64,000 bases of DNA from Sinonovacula constricta (Eukaryota; Mollusca; Bivalvia; Cardiida; Solecurtidae). Below are positions 1 through 11,880 of this stretch, piece after piece. The position numbers and the translations under genes are program-made. Numbering within the stretch: the stretch's first letter is position 1; each line of letters opens with the position of its first letter. The stretch lies in the NCBI GenBank assembly GCA_007844125.1, contig CM017567.1:10954428-11018427 (forward strand), in the 5' to 3' direction. The notes below the pieces were generated by a model. That model had not been told where the DNA came from, ran no database searches, and saw only the letters and a program-made list of their open reading frames with translations.

Positions 1-2290
1 GAGTGAGCATTTTTCTGAAAATAGTGACCATGTCCATCCGCGCTATTCTCTATAACTGTAACGTTAGTAATTGTGGTAGTGATGGTGGAAGATAAAGTGA
101 CGGTGGGTCTATCTATAAAATAATGTCAAAATTCAATATTCGAATGAAGGAATCATGAGTCGTCGTATTACATATAAAATCAATTATTATAGTTTAAATT
201 CAACTAAACAATGATGTTGCCAGAGGCATTGCAAGAACTTGTTTTAGATGAATGAACTATACTTAGAAAAGCCTTCCCATGTATGTTCGACCGTGAATGA
301 TGATCATACATTAGGGATTCAACTAAATAGCATGCCAAGTTATTATATTTACATTGTATTAAGCAATTCAATTAAATTCTCTTCTCAATTATTACATCGC
401 TCTATCATAATGGTTTCAGAACGCCTTTTTTAATGTTTTTTGTCTCTCAAATAAGCATTGAGCAAGGCTTTTGGATAAATGACGTGAACTAATCCTTAGG
501 ATTCCACGTAGTAAAATATCACGCTCTCTTAATTAGGTTACTTTCAAAATTTAAAATCAACAAAATCAAGGATCTAATATAAATTGATTGAAAATTATAG
601 AAATTTCTGAGAAATGAAACTGTTTGGCTCTAGCGCTAATAATTGATCCCTAGACCAGATAATAGCCTGATTTCCTAGCGAATTTTGCAAGCGGGCCAGT
701 TTTCAGAGCTCGGCCCAGCGTTATCCTGTATTATTGTCCAAATATATTGCTAAACACCATTGTTTCAAATTAAATGATGCATTCCACGACAGGATAGTAA
801 TGTTAACGCAATAAAATGTTATTTCGGTACTGTAAGCATTTCAGAAAGAGGGGCTTTCATAGACAATCGGACACATGCACAAGCCATAGGTTGATAGCGC
901 ATTTGAATAGCAACCAATATGTCTCAAATTGCTGTAAATATACAATGAAACCCGTGTTATGTATAATTATTATAACAGTTATTATTATTATTAAAGTGCC
1001 TATCCAGTGCAATATACATCTAACGCACTTCCTTTTTGTTAAATGTAAAATTTGAGACGCGTGTCGAAAAACATTAGTCTTAATTAATTTTACAGCACAT
1101 GTTTGACTAATCAGATTGCCTACTTGTATCTCGGAGCCCACGTCATATTGCATTTTTGTATGAATTTTCTTTAATGTAAGGTTGTGAAAATGGATTATTA
1201 TACAAGTCCTCAGCATGGCATTTAATAAAAATCGGCATTATCTGTTTGTATATGTCGCTTATGCTTACATGCTTCCTTGTAAATCAAGCTACAAGAAGTG
1301 ACTTCTTTTGTCATGTCAAATAAACCGTCATCAAGACATTGTTTCACCAATTAACAAGAATGGGACAACAATAAAATCGAAAAATTTAATTACGATAGCA
1401 GCAACTTTCCTGAGCGGAAATATTAATGACAACGCCGAACTGTATATGACGTTACAGAAATGCTGCAAATGCTACGTAACGTAGACGTGCTCTACAGTGT
1501 ACGTGAAATAATATTTCCGAAAATATCGTATATTTCTGTATGGTATATTAAACTGAAGGATTTAATACACATTCAGCCATGATTAATCAATATTCACTAG
1601 AAATATTATGACGACTTAATAAACCATAATAATATTAGAAATTTCCAGTGACACGTGTATTTAATAAAGCTGTACATTGAATTTGTACTAGAAAAGTGAA
1701 GAAGTGCAATGTATTCAAAAATGGAATTACGCTTAATGTTATTATATTAGAATCCCGCTATTTGTCCTATATTCCCCCCACATGTATACTTACATAAATT
1801 ATTTTACGGTATAATGGGTGATGAAATTCCCTGACTTTTAATGTTTGTTGTAATGACTGATCTTATCTTTGCTATGTGATCTTTCATCCCTTTGCAATTT
1901 GTATTTTGGAATAATATTCGTATCCGGTAAAGTGTAAAACATTTAATGCAAGGGGAAAGTATTTTATTCTTACACAACCTTGATCTTAATCCTAAAAGTA
2001 AGTTTTCTTGCGTGACATTTTTTTCATATTTTGCTATTAATTGTTAACAAAAATTGCTTAATCTGCCGCGTAATAAAATACTTTCTCTTCTCCAAGACAA
2101 CGACTTGCTTTACTATCGAGGCATCATATGCCAAGGCCTTGTAAGTATATTCTTTTACTTTTGCGATCACAGATTATGGTATGTATCGAATGTTTGATAA
2201 AGCAATTTCCGATATTTAGACACTGGACACTGTATTAACTACAAACAATCTTAATGGAGCAAACAATAAATAACTGTGTACGTTATTAAC
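1..2290. other. Unassigned AT-rich DNA
   Basis: No gene, repeat array or mobile element could be supported here. Open frames are short (120 codons at most), occur on both strands over the same bases, and have composition expected from AT-rich random sequence. It could be intergenic or intronic. Confidence 0.6.
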
Positions 2291-3345
2291 ATGGGATTTC
2301 CGGTTATTTGAATGGCTGCTGAATCCAGCACAAATTTCCGAGGTTTTGTGTGTATCCTTCTAAACCAGCAATAATTTCCGGTTATTGGACTGCCTTCTGA
2401 ATCCAGCAATAATTTCGGCTTATTTGAGTGTCTACTGAATCCAGCACTAATGTAAGCTTATTTGAATGCCTGCTTAACCCAGCACTAATGTCAGTTTACT
2501 CCAGTGTCTGCTGAATCCAGTACTACTTTCCAGTTATTTGAGTGCCTACTTGTATCCGGCGTCAATATCAACTTACCCGAGTGTCTGCTGAACATAGTAC
2601 TCATTTCGCTTATTTGAGTGCCTGTTGAATTCCAGCACTAATTTCCGGTGATTTGTGTGCCTTCTGAATCCATCAATAGTATCTGGCTATTTGAGTGCCT
2701 GCTGAATCCATCACTAATTTTTGACTATTTGAGTGCCTGCTGAATCCAATACTAATTTCCGCTTATTTGTGTGCATGTTGAATCCAGGACTAATTTCCGG
2801 TTATTGAAGTGCCTGCTAATTCCAGAACTAATTGTTGGTTATTTGAGTGCCTACTGAATCCAGCACTAATATCAGCGTATTCGAGTGCCGACTGAATCCA
2901 GCACTTAGTTCAGCTTATTTGAGTGCCTGCTAAATTCAGTAGTAATTTCCGGTTAGTCGAGTGTCTGCTGAATTCAGCACTAACTTCCTCTTATTCGAGT
3001 GACTGCTGACTCCTGTACTAATTTTCGGTTATTTGTGTATCTGCCGAATCCAGCACTAATATCAGCTTATTTGAGTGCCTACTGAATCCAGCACTGATTT
3101 CAGTTTATTTAAGTGCTTGCTGAATACAGTACTGATTTCAGCTTATTTGAGTGCTTGCTGAATACAGAACTTATTTCCGCTTATTTAATGCCTGATGTAT
3201 ACAGCATAAATTTCCCCTTTTTATTGAGTGCCTGCTGACTACAACACTAATTTCAGTTTATTTGATAGCCGGCTTAATACTTCTATTATTTAAGCTTATT
3301 TAAATGCCTGTTGTATATAACACTCATTTCCGCTTGTGGTGATCC
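2291..3345. repeat. Degenerate 38-bp minisatellite, about 28 units
   Basis: A unit of about 38 bp recurs head to tail. Its key parts are a variable start (TTTCCGGTTA or a CAGCTTA variant), then TTTGAGTGCC, then TGCTGAATCCAGCACTAA. Well-kept units are spaced exactly 38 bp (for example TGAATCC at 2855 and 2893). The best units sit in the middle and decay toward both ends, as expected for an old array. The part TGCTG-AATC-CAGCA is a 5-bp inverted repeat with a 4-base loop in each well-preserved unit. The array is not coding: 38 is not a multiple of 3 and every frame meets stops. Confidence 0.9.
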
Positions 3346-5424
3346 AGAGATTAATAAAACCAATTGATAACCAAATGGTACAGTACGAGTTAGTACTTGT
3401 AAATTCGATAAATGTCCATTTATACTATCATCTGGACATACTTATCTCGATTCTTATCACGGATGACGTTGAGGAATCATAAAAAACCCGAATCAATTAA
3501 AGACTGTCTCAATCAATATCTAAAGTTGTATGTCTTTTTATTGACTTTTTTTTCGAGCTTTGTCAGCCATAAAATAGAGAATATTATCTATTTAGATTGT
3601 TATACAAAGATTCAGCTGGTAGTCTCTAATTTGCGCATCATAACGTCCTGCCCCTGCTCAATCGCACTATTTATCCAAGGCCGTTTCAAGGAACATTAAA
3701 TACTATATCCGTCATTTTCTGGGTCATTTTAAATTTCGTTCATAATGTCTGACAAAAAGCTGACATTGTGTTGGCAAATTTTTAAAGGCTACTGAGAAAT
3801 GAAAGGGTTGAGACTACGTTAAAATGATCTTAGACGTTTTGTATCTTAAACTTACCACCGCTTACACAAATGTTTTGGTCTAGTAAAACATACTTCACAT
3901 GAATGCTTCATTTACCGGGTAAATGGAAATAAATGTATACATTTTGAAAATATAATGAGGGACATAACATTTGTGTTCCCTTATATTAAGGCTGATACTC
4001 GAAAGAACTGATATATTTGCCTTGTTTGAAAAAATATACGTTTAGAAATCTTAATAATAATGTAGCTCGCCATGTTATGAGCCGATTGTATATATGTAAA
4101 TCTTCCTTTCATTTGCAGGTAATTATTTTATCCATGTAACATGTAAGGTTTTAGAAAGTTCCAAACGTGATTTTATTTTACGTTAACTCCTAAAGGGCAA
4201 AACGACAATGACGAAAGGTTTTGATAAAACAACTGTGTAAACCTCTGTGTGTCAATTTGTAAGTCTGGATTGTAAAGTTTTATAAGAAGAGAGCTGCTTT
4301 AACGCATATACATTTATTTACTTCGTATATGTTGATTAATTTGCAGGCTTTATCAGCTAGTTGACATTCATTAATCCGATTTCAACGTCAACGTCTCTTC
4401 TCCACAGATTATAAATTGAATGTAAATTATGAAAATGCCTTACATGACCAAAACTTGTAATTCGTAGCCGTCTTTTTTACTTCAGTATTACCTATAAGGA
4501 AAACAACAAAGTACACATTTAAAACAAATTGGTAGATTATTTGGTCTGGACATACCATTAAGATGTAATTGAACATCTTAGCCTGTCCTGATGATGCCTG
4601 TTTATCACTGATTACTTCCTTCCGACTTTGTATTGTGGAGAACTTCCGATCAGGCCAGATCTAAAATATTGTGCCTGACGATGCCCAATTTGGCAAATTA
4701 AAAATCGATGTGCTTTATTGAGAACAAGGAAACGTGACGCAGTCCAGTTAAAAATTCAGCATTCATGTAAATTGTAATTGAGCCTTTCTCAGATGGTCTG
4801 TAACCACGCCCACTTCAGCGAGTAGTCCTCGTTTTAACTGGGAAAAACACAAACAATAGCTTAAATGCAGTCTCTCATGGTGAAACGAATACAAATTAGG
4901 CGCATTTTAAAATTCTTTTTTTACCTGGTTTAACATTGACATTTATCGTTGAGATGCTTGTATTAAATACATTTCGATATAACTATTTTACATAAGGCGA
5001 GAATGCAAAATACATCCCCGGTAAGTTTACAATGTGGATACAAATTCTAATATTTACGTATATTAGCGTCACTTTTCCAATCCATGTAGTCATTTGATTT
5101 TATTTAGTTTTAGCAATATTTTACAATTTACAAGTTTACATAGCAAAGTTTAACTTTTAAGTAAATTACAAAGTTTCACTATTTTGTAAGCGCAATTTAA
5201 CCACTTGGGTCGATTATATTTAACTATAATTTGCGACATATCTTATTCTGATAACCTGCTTGATACAAGGACGCCATCTGGAATACCAATAGAAACATAA
5301 AGTTGGAATTAGAAAGTTACAATGTATACAGCTTCCATTGAAATAACAAACTGTTCGTTCCAGTATTGTTTAACTATGTTAATATTACATAGAGCCATAA
5401 TGTCCATTATTTATAATTGCCCAC
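3346..5424. other. Unassigned AT-rich DNA
   Basis: Nothing beyond short chance open frames is seen. The longest, 95 codons at 3412-3699 on the plus strand, has no recognisable domain. Confidence 0.55.
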
Positions 5425-6035
5425 TGCAGCAATTCCTTAAGCAATTTCAGCTTTATAATAATAGCAATGCCAATAGCAGAAATGAGTTGTACAAACGATG
5501 ATAATTAGATGTTATGGGAAATATAAACACGCATAAGTAATCGTTAATTGAATTGTCCGTTCATGTTAGAGGGGAGATGCAATGAGTTGGATTTTTAGTA
5601 AATCATTAAGGGACTTACTAATCCTTTACCAAGTTTTGTCTCATAAGGTTTCAGTTTGCATTGACTTTACTATTTTCGTTATATACAACGTACAAGTTTT
5701 ATTTTTGAACTTAAAAGAAACTTCCGTATGGATATCTTCATAACAGGGCATTGATAGTGCAAAGCGTGTGAATAAATGAAATAAATGTTTAATCGGACTG
5801 AAAATGAGGTTGGTTTTGCTGTCATCCATGTTCGTTATACATTCTGGTAATGTTATACAATGTCGAAATGAGTCACCAAATTAAGCACATTGTTATTATG
5901 GTGTGAATGAACAAAACAAAAGTGCCTGTATGAACATTTCTAGCCTCAAAATCTTACACTAGACGATGAGTACAATGACAAAAGGCCATTATTTAGTATT
6001 CTTGTAATTACAACAATTACAACGTCTACAAAGTT
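5425..6035 (+). repeat. Third, older copy of the segmental-duplication start (module M1 plus second anchor)
   Basis: Two anchors match the starts of the blocks at 29.85 kb and 42.45 kb in the same order. The first, about 5428-5560, is module M1: AAGCAATTTCAGCT, then CCAATAGCAGAAATG, then ATGGGAAATATAAAC, followed by ATCGTTAATTGAAT, which is also found at 29931. The second, about 5935-6035, carries TCTAGCCTCAAAATC, CTAGACGATG and AAAGGCCATTAT, matching TCTAGACTCAAATC, CTAGACGATG and AAAGACCATTAT at 30436. Anchor spacing is about 480 bp here, 560 bp in the 29.85-kb block, and about 500 bp in the 42.45-kb block once its inserted array is removed. Homology is diverged and was judged by eye. Confidence 0.65.
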
Positions 6036-7260
6036 AATAGAGATAATTTTGATCAAACCATTCATGGTTGCGAAATATTGACATTTATAATTAATAGAAA
6101 AGGAAGAGTTATTGAACATGTAAGGATATAGTCCCGTTTATCAACGTTAATTGAATTAGCTTGTAACGATGTCACCATCAGCAGTGACTATCGCAAAGGT
6201 ATACTCTTACATGACAGAAGGAAATTAACAGTGCACCAATTCTGGCTTGTTTTGTGAACTTTTTATAATTGTTTCTTTTGGCATAATGTGGAACAGGTCA
6301 TTTATCACGATACTGTGTTCGGCTAAGCTGTCTGACCTTACGTTTCACGCACTTACAAACATGTTGACGCAAGCAAGAGCATAAATGAATGTCAACGCGA
6401 ATCTTATTGGTTGAAAATCAGGGTAACACCATCTACCATCGTGTGAATGTTTATTTTCGTCATCAAGACATAAATCCAGACAATAATGATGTGCATAAAG
6501 CTAGGGGCGGATCAAAAAACATTGGTTGGCAGGCTGGGGGTAGGTGGTTATGAATCAAGATCCATTCAACTTTATCGTAGTAAATATAAGATATTTAAAC
6601 GCAGTTAGGAACCCTAACTTTGGCCTAAGCAGTCAACAGGCTGACTTGAAACTTGAAAGCTTAATATTTTTTAAGCTTTTCACAACTCTACTTTTTTACC
6701 TGGTTGGTGGGGTTGGGGAATGTATCCCCACACCCCTGGATCCATCGCTTTATAATGCATAAAACATGACTCCGTATACACTTCACCTCAAATGTGATCC
6801 CTTAAGAATTAACCATATACAATGCCACTAAGCACAAGATTCGCACCCTCACTGCCCTTGCTTCGACAGAGAATCAAGCTAAATAATGGTTTCAGAGGTC
6901 GGAAGGTCAGGTCATGGCAAAATGATTTGTAGATGGCGCGGGGAAATATCAGATGTCGAACTGTTTAATTAGTGTAAAACTCTATTAGAGCAGAAAAATC
7001 CAGTTTTATTTTAGATATGGCACGATTGAAATTACTTGCGGCTTCCAAGTTGAATGATTCCCGTGTGCTGCCATTACTAATGACATCATCCCTTCAAGTT
7101 GTATTTATTGAAAATTGTTTACTTCTCAAATAATGGCATAGGTATGTGAATTAAGGAATATGAAAACAAATGAATTTACAATGTATTTTTGTATGTGATT
7201 TCTAGAAATAAGAGACTTCAGAATACACGATGGTGTCATAAGTTAGAAAACTTCTCTCTC
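6036..7260. other. Unassigned DNA with a possible short inverted-terminal element
   Basis: Most of this is featureless. Positions 6502-6752 stand out: the left edge reads AGGGGCGGATC and the right edge ACCCCTGGATCCATCGCT, a loose inverted pair, with G-rich stretches just inside both ends. This resembles a small non-autonomous DNA transposon (MITE-like), but the termini match poorly and I see no clear target-site duplication. The 72-codon open frame inside has no known domain. Confidence 0.3.
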
Positions 7261-7340
7261 CTTCTTTCTGTCTGTCCGTCCGTCTGTCTGTCCGTCCGTC
7301 TCTCCCCTAACTCTGTCACATCTTTCTCTCTCCTTCCCTT

Positions 7341-7378
<38 letters not shown>

Positions 7379-7388
7379 GTCTCTTTCG
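7261..7388. repeat. Compound pyrimidine microsatellite (TCTG/TCCG then CT)
   Basis: A TCTG/TCCG tetranucleotide tract (about 7264-7306) runs into an interrupted CT tract (about 7323-7388). The plus strand is almost pure pyrimidine. The 76-codon frame across it is only a translation of the repeat. Confidence 0.9.
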
Positions 7389-7787
7389 CTCTTCCATTCT
7401 AATTGTTATATCTGGATGATGTCATTTACCAGGATAGGTATATAATGAACTGAGATGGTTAGACTCAATAGCCCTATGATTCGACGAGTCCTTATCAAAC
7501 ATGACTACACGTATATTTGGCTCAAGAGAATGAGAACGAGAACTAACAAAAGAAAGCAGTCATGAATTCCAACACAGAATAACATTCATACACATTCTTT
7601 GACCAAATGTTATAGTGTATCTAGTAATCAAGTAATGCATTGAATAACGATTCATTTGAACTGCCGTTAAGACCTTATATGCTTTATTGGGAAAAAACTA
7701 CATAAATACGAGTTTATTTAATTTTATGCCGACAAATTATGTTTAAAAAAATCGCAGTCTGCCTCGAATTATACATTACATATTTCT

Positions 7788-7945
7788 AAGTCCCTCACCG
7801 CATGGGTCCGAGTCCCGGTCGGGGCGAAAACTTTCATGTGGGTTTTTCCATCTAACTTCTGGCACCTCCCTCCACCAATGATTAGTTTGACGTCGCCAAT
7901 ATGGCCATAATTGTGTCGGTGCGATGTAACAAAAAACAAACCAAC
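7788..7945 (+). mobile_element. 5'-truncated tRNA-derived SINE remnant
   Basis: GGTCCGAGTCC at 7805-7815 matches the tRNA box B (B-block of the RNA polymerase III promoter) and is followed by CGGTCGGGGCG. The body runs through CACCTCCCTCCACCAATGA and GACGTCGCCAATATGG to a 3' end of GGTGCGATGTAAC and an A-rich tail. No box A is visible upstream, so the tRNA-like head is truncated. Similar bodies are, to my knowledge, common in molluscan genomes; I cannot name the family. A diverged relative lies at 25505-25670. Confidence 0.65.
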
Positions 7946-10900
7946 ATTAAATATATTAAATGAAGGTTGATGAGGTCTTCTAAATACAGATAAGGAAAAA
8001 TGCGTTTGTTATTAAAAGGTGTCTTGTTTTAATTCCGTAACTTAAGAAGAGCAATGTTGGAGCACTCCGTTAACCCGGTATGAGCTTGCCAGTCGGTCAT
8101 TTTGACGATTTACCTTTCCCGGGCGTTTACTTTTCATTTTTCTTTTTGTATCTACTTTCTCATCGTCGGAACCTACGGTATGTATTCCGTTATCAGTACA
8201 TACATATGCCGTAAATTTCTTGGCCAGAAAAAAAATATCCAACGAAATAAGTCGTTTTATCTCCATTTGTTCCCAATATTTCAACATGACAACCTCCTTA
8301 CAATTTGTGAACAAGAGGCGTGGCAGGTTAGTGCGGACATCTTTACATTGACGACCAGTAATTGTAACATTTGTTTGGTGTTTCTTCCACTGAAATAGCT
8401 GGATGTTATTATATTGACAATAATTGTCGTTCCAATGACTAAAAAATGAAACAATGACGCCAGGAGAAGTCAACAGTTCAAACTATTGACAAAGAGCTCA
8501 ACTACTCACGTGTATCACGTGGCGCTGTAAAAGTAATGACAATAATAAAACAGTTGACGAAGCATCAGACAATAATATGAGATGGTGACCAATCAACGGC
8601 ATCCGCGTTGTTTGGATTGATTTCGGTCCAAAAAAAACACTACTTCATTCACTTTGAAAAGATAATCATATGCCCACAGGCAATCAAGCCATTAAGAACA
8701 AAAACACTAGCTACCAAAATACATACTTAAGGCGTTTCCTCTTTTAAATAACGTATGATCTTACAAATTTGCAAACACAATAACGTGGTAATTTATTTTT
8801 TTGATATTCCGCTGAACGTTTTAAACTGTTATTAGCGTTTTAAGGAAAAAAGTGAATGCCTGCACAAATCTAATCATATTTATGATGCATGTTCCAAAAT
8901 TTGGTGATGGTAAATCATCTGTAATGCACTTATAACTTTTAAGGGATTGGTTTTGTCGTTAATTCCGGGCCTTTTTTCTTGTGTCTTGACAATTTTGCTT
9001 TCTCTCAAAATGATAAAATTTGCCATGTAGTTGAAATGGTTCATAGACGATAAATAACTTGGACAATTTGGAGCACTAAATATTTTAAGTTTGTACAACC
9101 CTACATTTGTCTTCTTTCACCGTTTAGTTGAAGTAAACATAAACAAACATTTGTTGTTTCTGGTACAATGACAACGTTGATGTCTTGTCCTACATGTATA
9201 ACATACAACATTTTAGTTAAACTATTTCCTTTGGAAAAATACAAGTCTTACAGCATAAATGTATATTATACAACCTTCTCTGCAATATAACATTTTGCAA
9301 TATTTTATAACTCGTAGATGTTTATTTTGATGGTATTTGTGCTGAAGAAACTGCACTACATATTACACGAATTATTGATTATAACGTATATATAAGCAAT
9401 CAAGTCATTATAGACTTAGATACAAGTAGTTGTTGTATAATTGTTCAGAGCGTTTATTAAAGCTTAACTCTAAATAGATATTTAAATAGAAGCTTTCTTT
9501 GATATTGCGCACAGAGTTGCTTTAAGCAATGAATAGATGTACACGCGACCTGTTTGTCTCTGCACTAATAAACCAAAACATAATTGTACGTTATATCATT
9601 AATCTGTACTTTTATGCATAACCTCCATATAATATATCTATCAGACTTTACATGATTTTATAGGATTCATACTGTTAAAGCACCATAACGATAAACAGTA
9701 AAGCAAATTACGCCTTATTTGATGTATAAACCTATTTATTAGTTGCACTTTATCAGCCGGTTTAATCATAATATAGCAGTACATTTGATGCAAATGGTTA
9801 TCGGCCATTCGTTTTATGACAAGGAAAGTAAGATGTCACTGGAAACTAACAGGGAACCCCAACACTTTGACGTATTTGGCATTAAATTGGTTCTTATCAT
9901 TTTAGGTAATAAGAAGTAAATTTAATACAAGACAAAAAAAAAACATAAAGTCGTATAGAAAGCTAGGGCCTTAAAGGGGCTCCCCTTCGACATGTAAAGT
10001 AATATTTTCTGTATGTTCCACGTTGTCCCTGACGTCGAAAATCTCACGACGCTGAGAATAAATAATATGACCCAAGTTATATATGAATACATAACATGTA
10101 TCGTTAGAAAACATGGGCTCGTTGCGCACGTTTCTGCCAGGCCCCACTATTTCAGTCTATCAGCGCCTAGTATTACTCCTGTTTTTCAGAAACAGAAACA
10201 TTTGTTTATCAATTCCCTAAAGCTCATGCTTTTCGTGATTAAGGTGTTGAGTTCAGAACAGAGCGGTTATGGAAGTGTGAAGCTATGGAAGACGAAAATG
10301 TATAAAATTTTGGTAATAAACTTTTCCATGTTGAAAGTTCCTGTTTCATCTAACGCCGTTTTCAAATACTTAGTATGTGTGTTATCAAATGGAATCAAAC
10401 TTTGTTTTCATATTACACAAAGCCACATACGTGTAACACTAGCACCTCTTGTGTATTGGAAAATCCCTAATCGAACCCATAACTGACGTAGTAAAAACTT
10501 TCAGTGTTTAAGACTTTTTCTCTTTGGGCTGTATCGCACAGTCATAAACTAAATTGTGCTTAATGTACACAAATGTATACCGAACATGCTTCCTATGGAT
10601 TCGGAAATAGAAACGGCTGAACAAAATAGTTTATCGATGTCTATGTCATTAATATCGTCAGAGAAATCATGAGACATTGGAATACGGTAGCTTTTATATT
10701 GCAGCGCAGAGGCGAGTTTTGACATGTTTAAACGTGCATCTCTTTGTTAAAACATAGTTTTAATATGTATATTATTAACGTGCGTGTTATTTCGTCCTGT
10801 TTCTAGAAATATCTTTAAACGTGATTGCTTTTCCTTAATCGGCAATGCGAATGTTTATGCCAATCGAATAATGCCGTTTTTCTGGCATAAACGTCAAGTT

Positions 10901-11763
10901 ATAGTTTACATAACTGAAGTTAATTGTGCATTTGCAGTTTTCATCATTATACCGTGTTTACATGAATGTAATATTAATCGGTACTGGGTTTTTGTTTTTT
11001 CTTCAGAGCCCGTGCAATAGGATCATTTCTAGATGCTGATTATATGTTATGACTTCTCTTATGCATTGAAATTATATTATAAACGTAAATTCATGAATGT
11101 GAAAATGAGCGTCGCGCTTATCATGTTGTTAAATGAAGTAACAATTGCACACATGGTTTTGGTCGTTCCTATAACAAATTGCCTCTGATCTTAGTTAGTG
11201 TTTAATAGAATTTAATTTAATTTCAGTTAAATGTGTATTTATTGTTTTGTCCCTCAAGCAATTCTTCCTGCTTAAGTACAACTCTTATAACAGCAAATAT
11301 AACGTTTTATAAGACTTATTAGTGTGGACATGATGAGAAAAAAGTATCATTATTATATATCACAAAGTGTATTTTTGTTACGAACAGGAAGACGACGCTC
11401 TGCATAATGGTGAGCCATTGATGCATTTAATGTGTGTAAACAAGGATGGTATTAAGTCGGTGATTCGTTTCAATTAATGATTGTATATAGTTTATTTGCC
11501 TTTTCGAGATTTTATCGTTATTTAAAAAAACAATTATAATCAGCAAACCCTGTTCAGAATGGCAACATGAAAAAGCGTAGAAACATCTTCTTTTGTTTCT
11601 TCTTTTTTTAAACACTTGTAGAGGAATTTAATGATGCACATTTTAATGACTTAACAAATAAAACGTGAAAAATACTGCAAACCTGTCATACATCAATTAT
11701 TGTTCGCATTATTTGAAAAAAGATAAATGTTTATTTGAATTGAGAAAAAACCAATATCGTATG
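7946..11763. other. Unassigned AT-rich DNA
   Basis: No supported gene. Two longer open frames were inspected: 143 codons on the minus strand at 8042-8473 and 157 codons on the plus strand at 10013-10486. Neither shows a recognisable domain, signal peptide or membrane pattern. The first has a 98-codon frame open on the opposite strand as well. Either could be a chance frame or an unrecognised exon; there is no basis to call them. Confidence 0.5.
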
Positions 11764-11880
11764 TAGCAGCTGTTTCCAAGATTAAGACATTTGTCGAAGC
11801 ACTTCAGTTAAAGAACCAAATAAGAACAGCATACCATTCGTTTTCACTAAGTATGTGATACAGGTGTTTATTTGACACTA
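11764..11880 (+). repeat. Module M2, copy 1
   Basis: One of five related short modules. Key parts are GCAGCTGTTT, then ACATTTGTCGAAGCACTTCA, then AAAGAACCAAAT and CATTCGTTTTCACTAAGTATG. Related copies are near 17.37, 20.06, 24.86 and 54.66 kb, all in the same orientation. No coding frame is kept between copies. Confidence 0.55.

Noticed and set aside
8042..8473. 143-codon minus-strand open frame
   Set aside because: No recognised domain, and a 98-codon frame is open on the opposite strand over the same bases. Evidence is too weak for a gene call.
10013..10486. 157-codon plus-strand open frame
   Set aside because: No domain, no clear promoter or splice context, and composition close to that of random AT-rich sequence. 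It was kept as unassigned, not as a gene.
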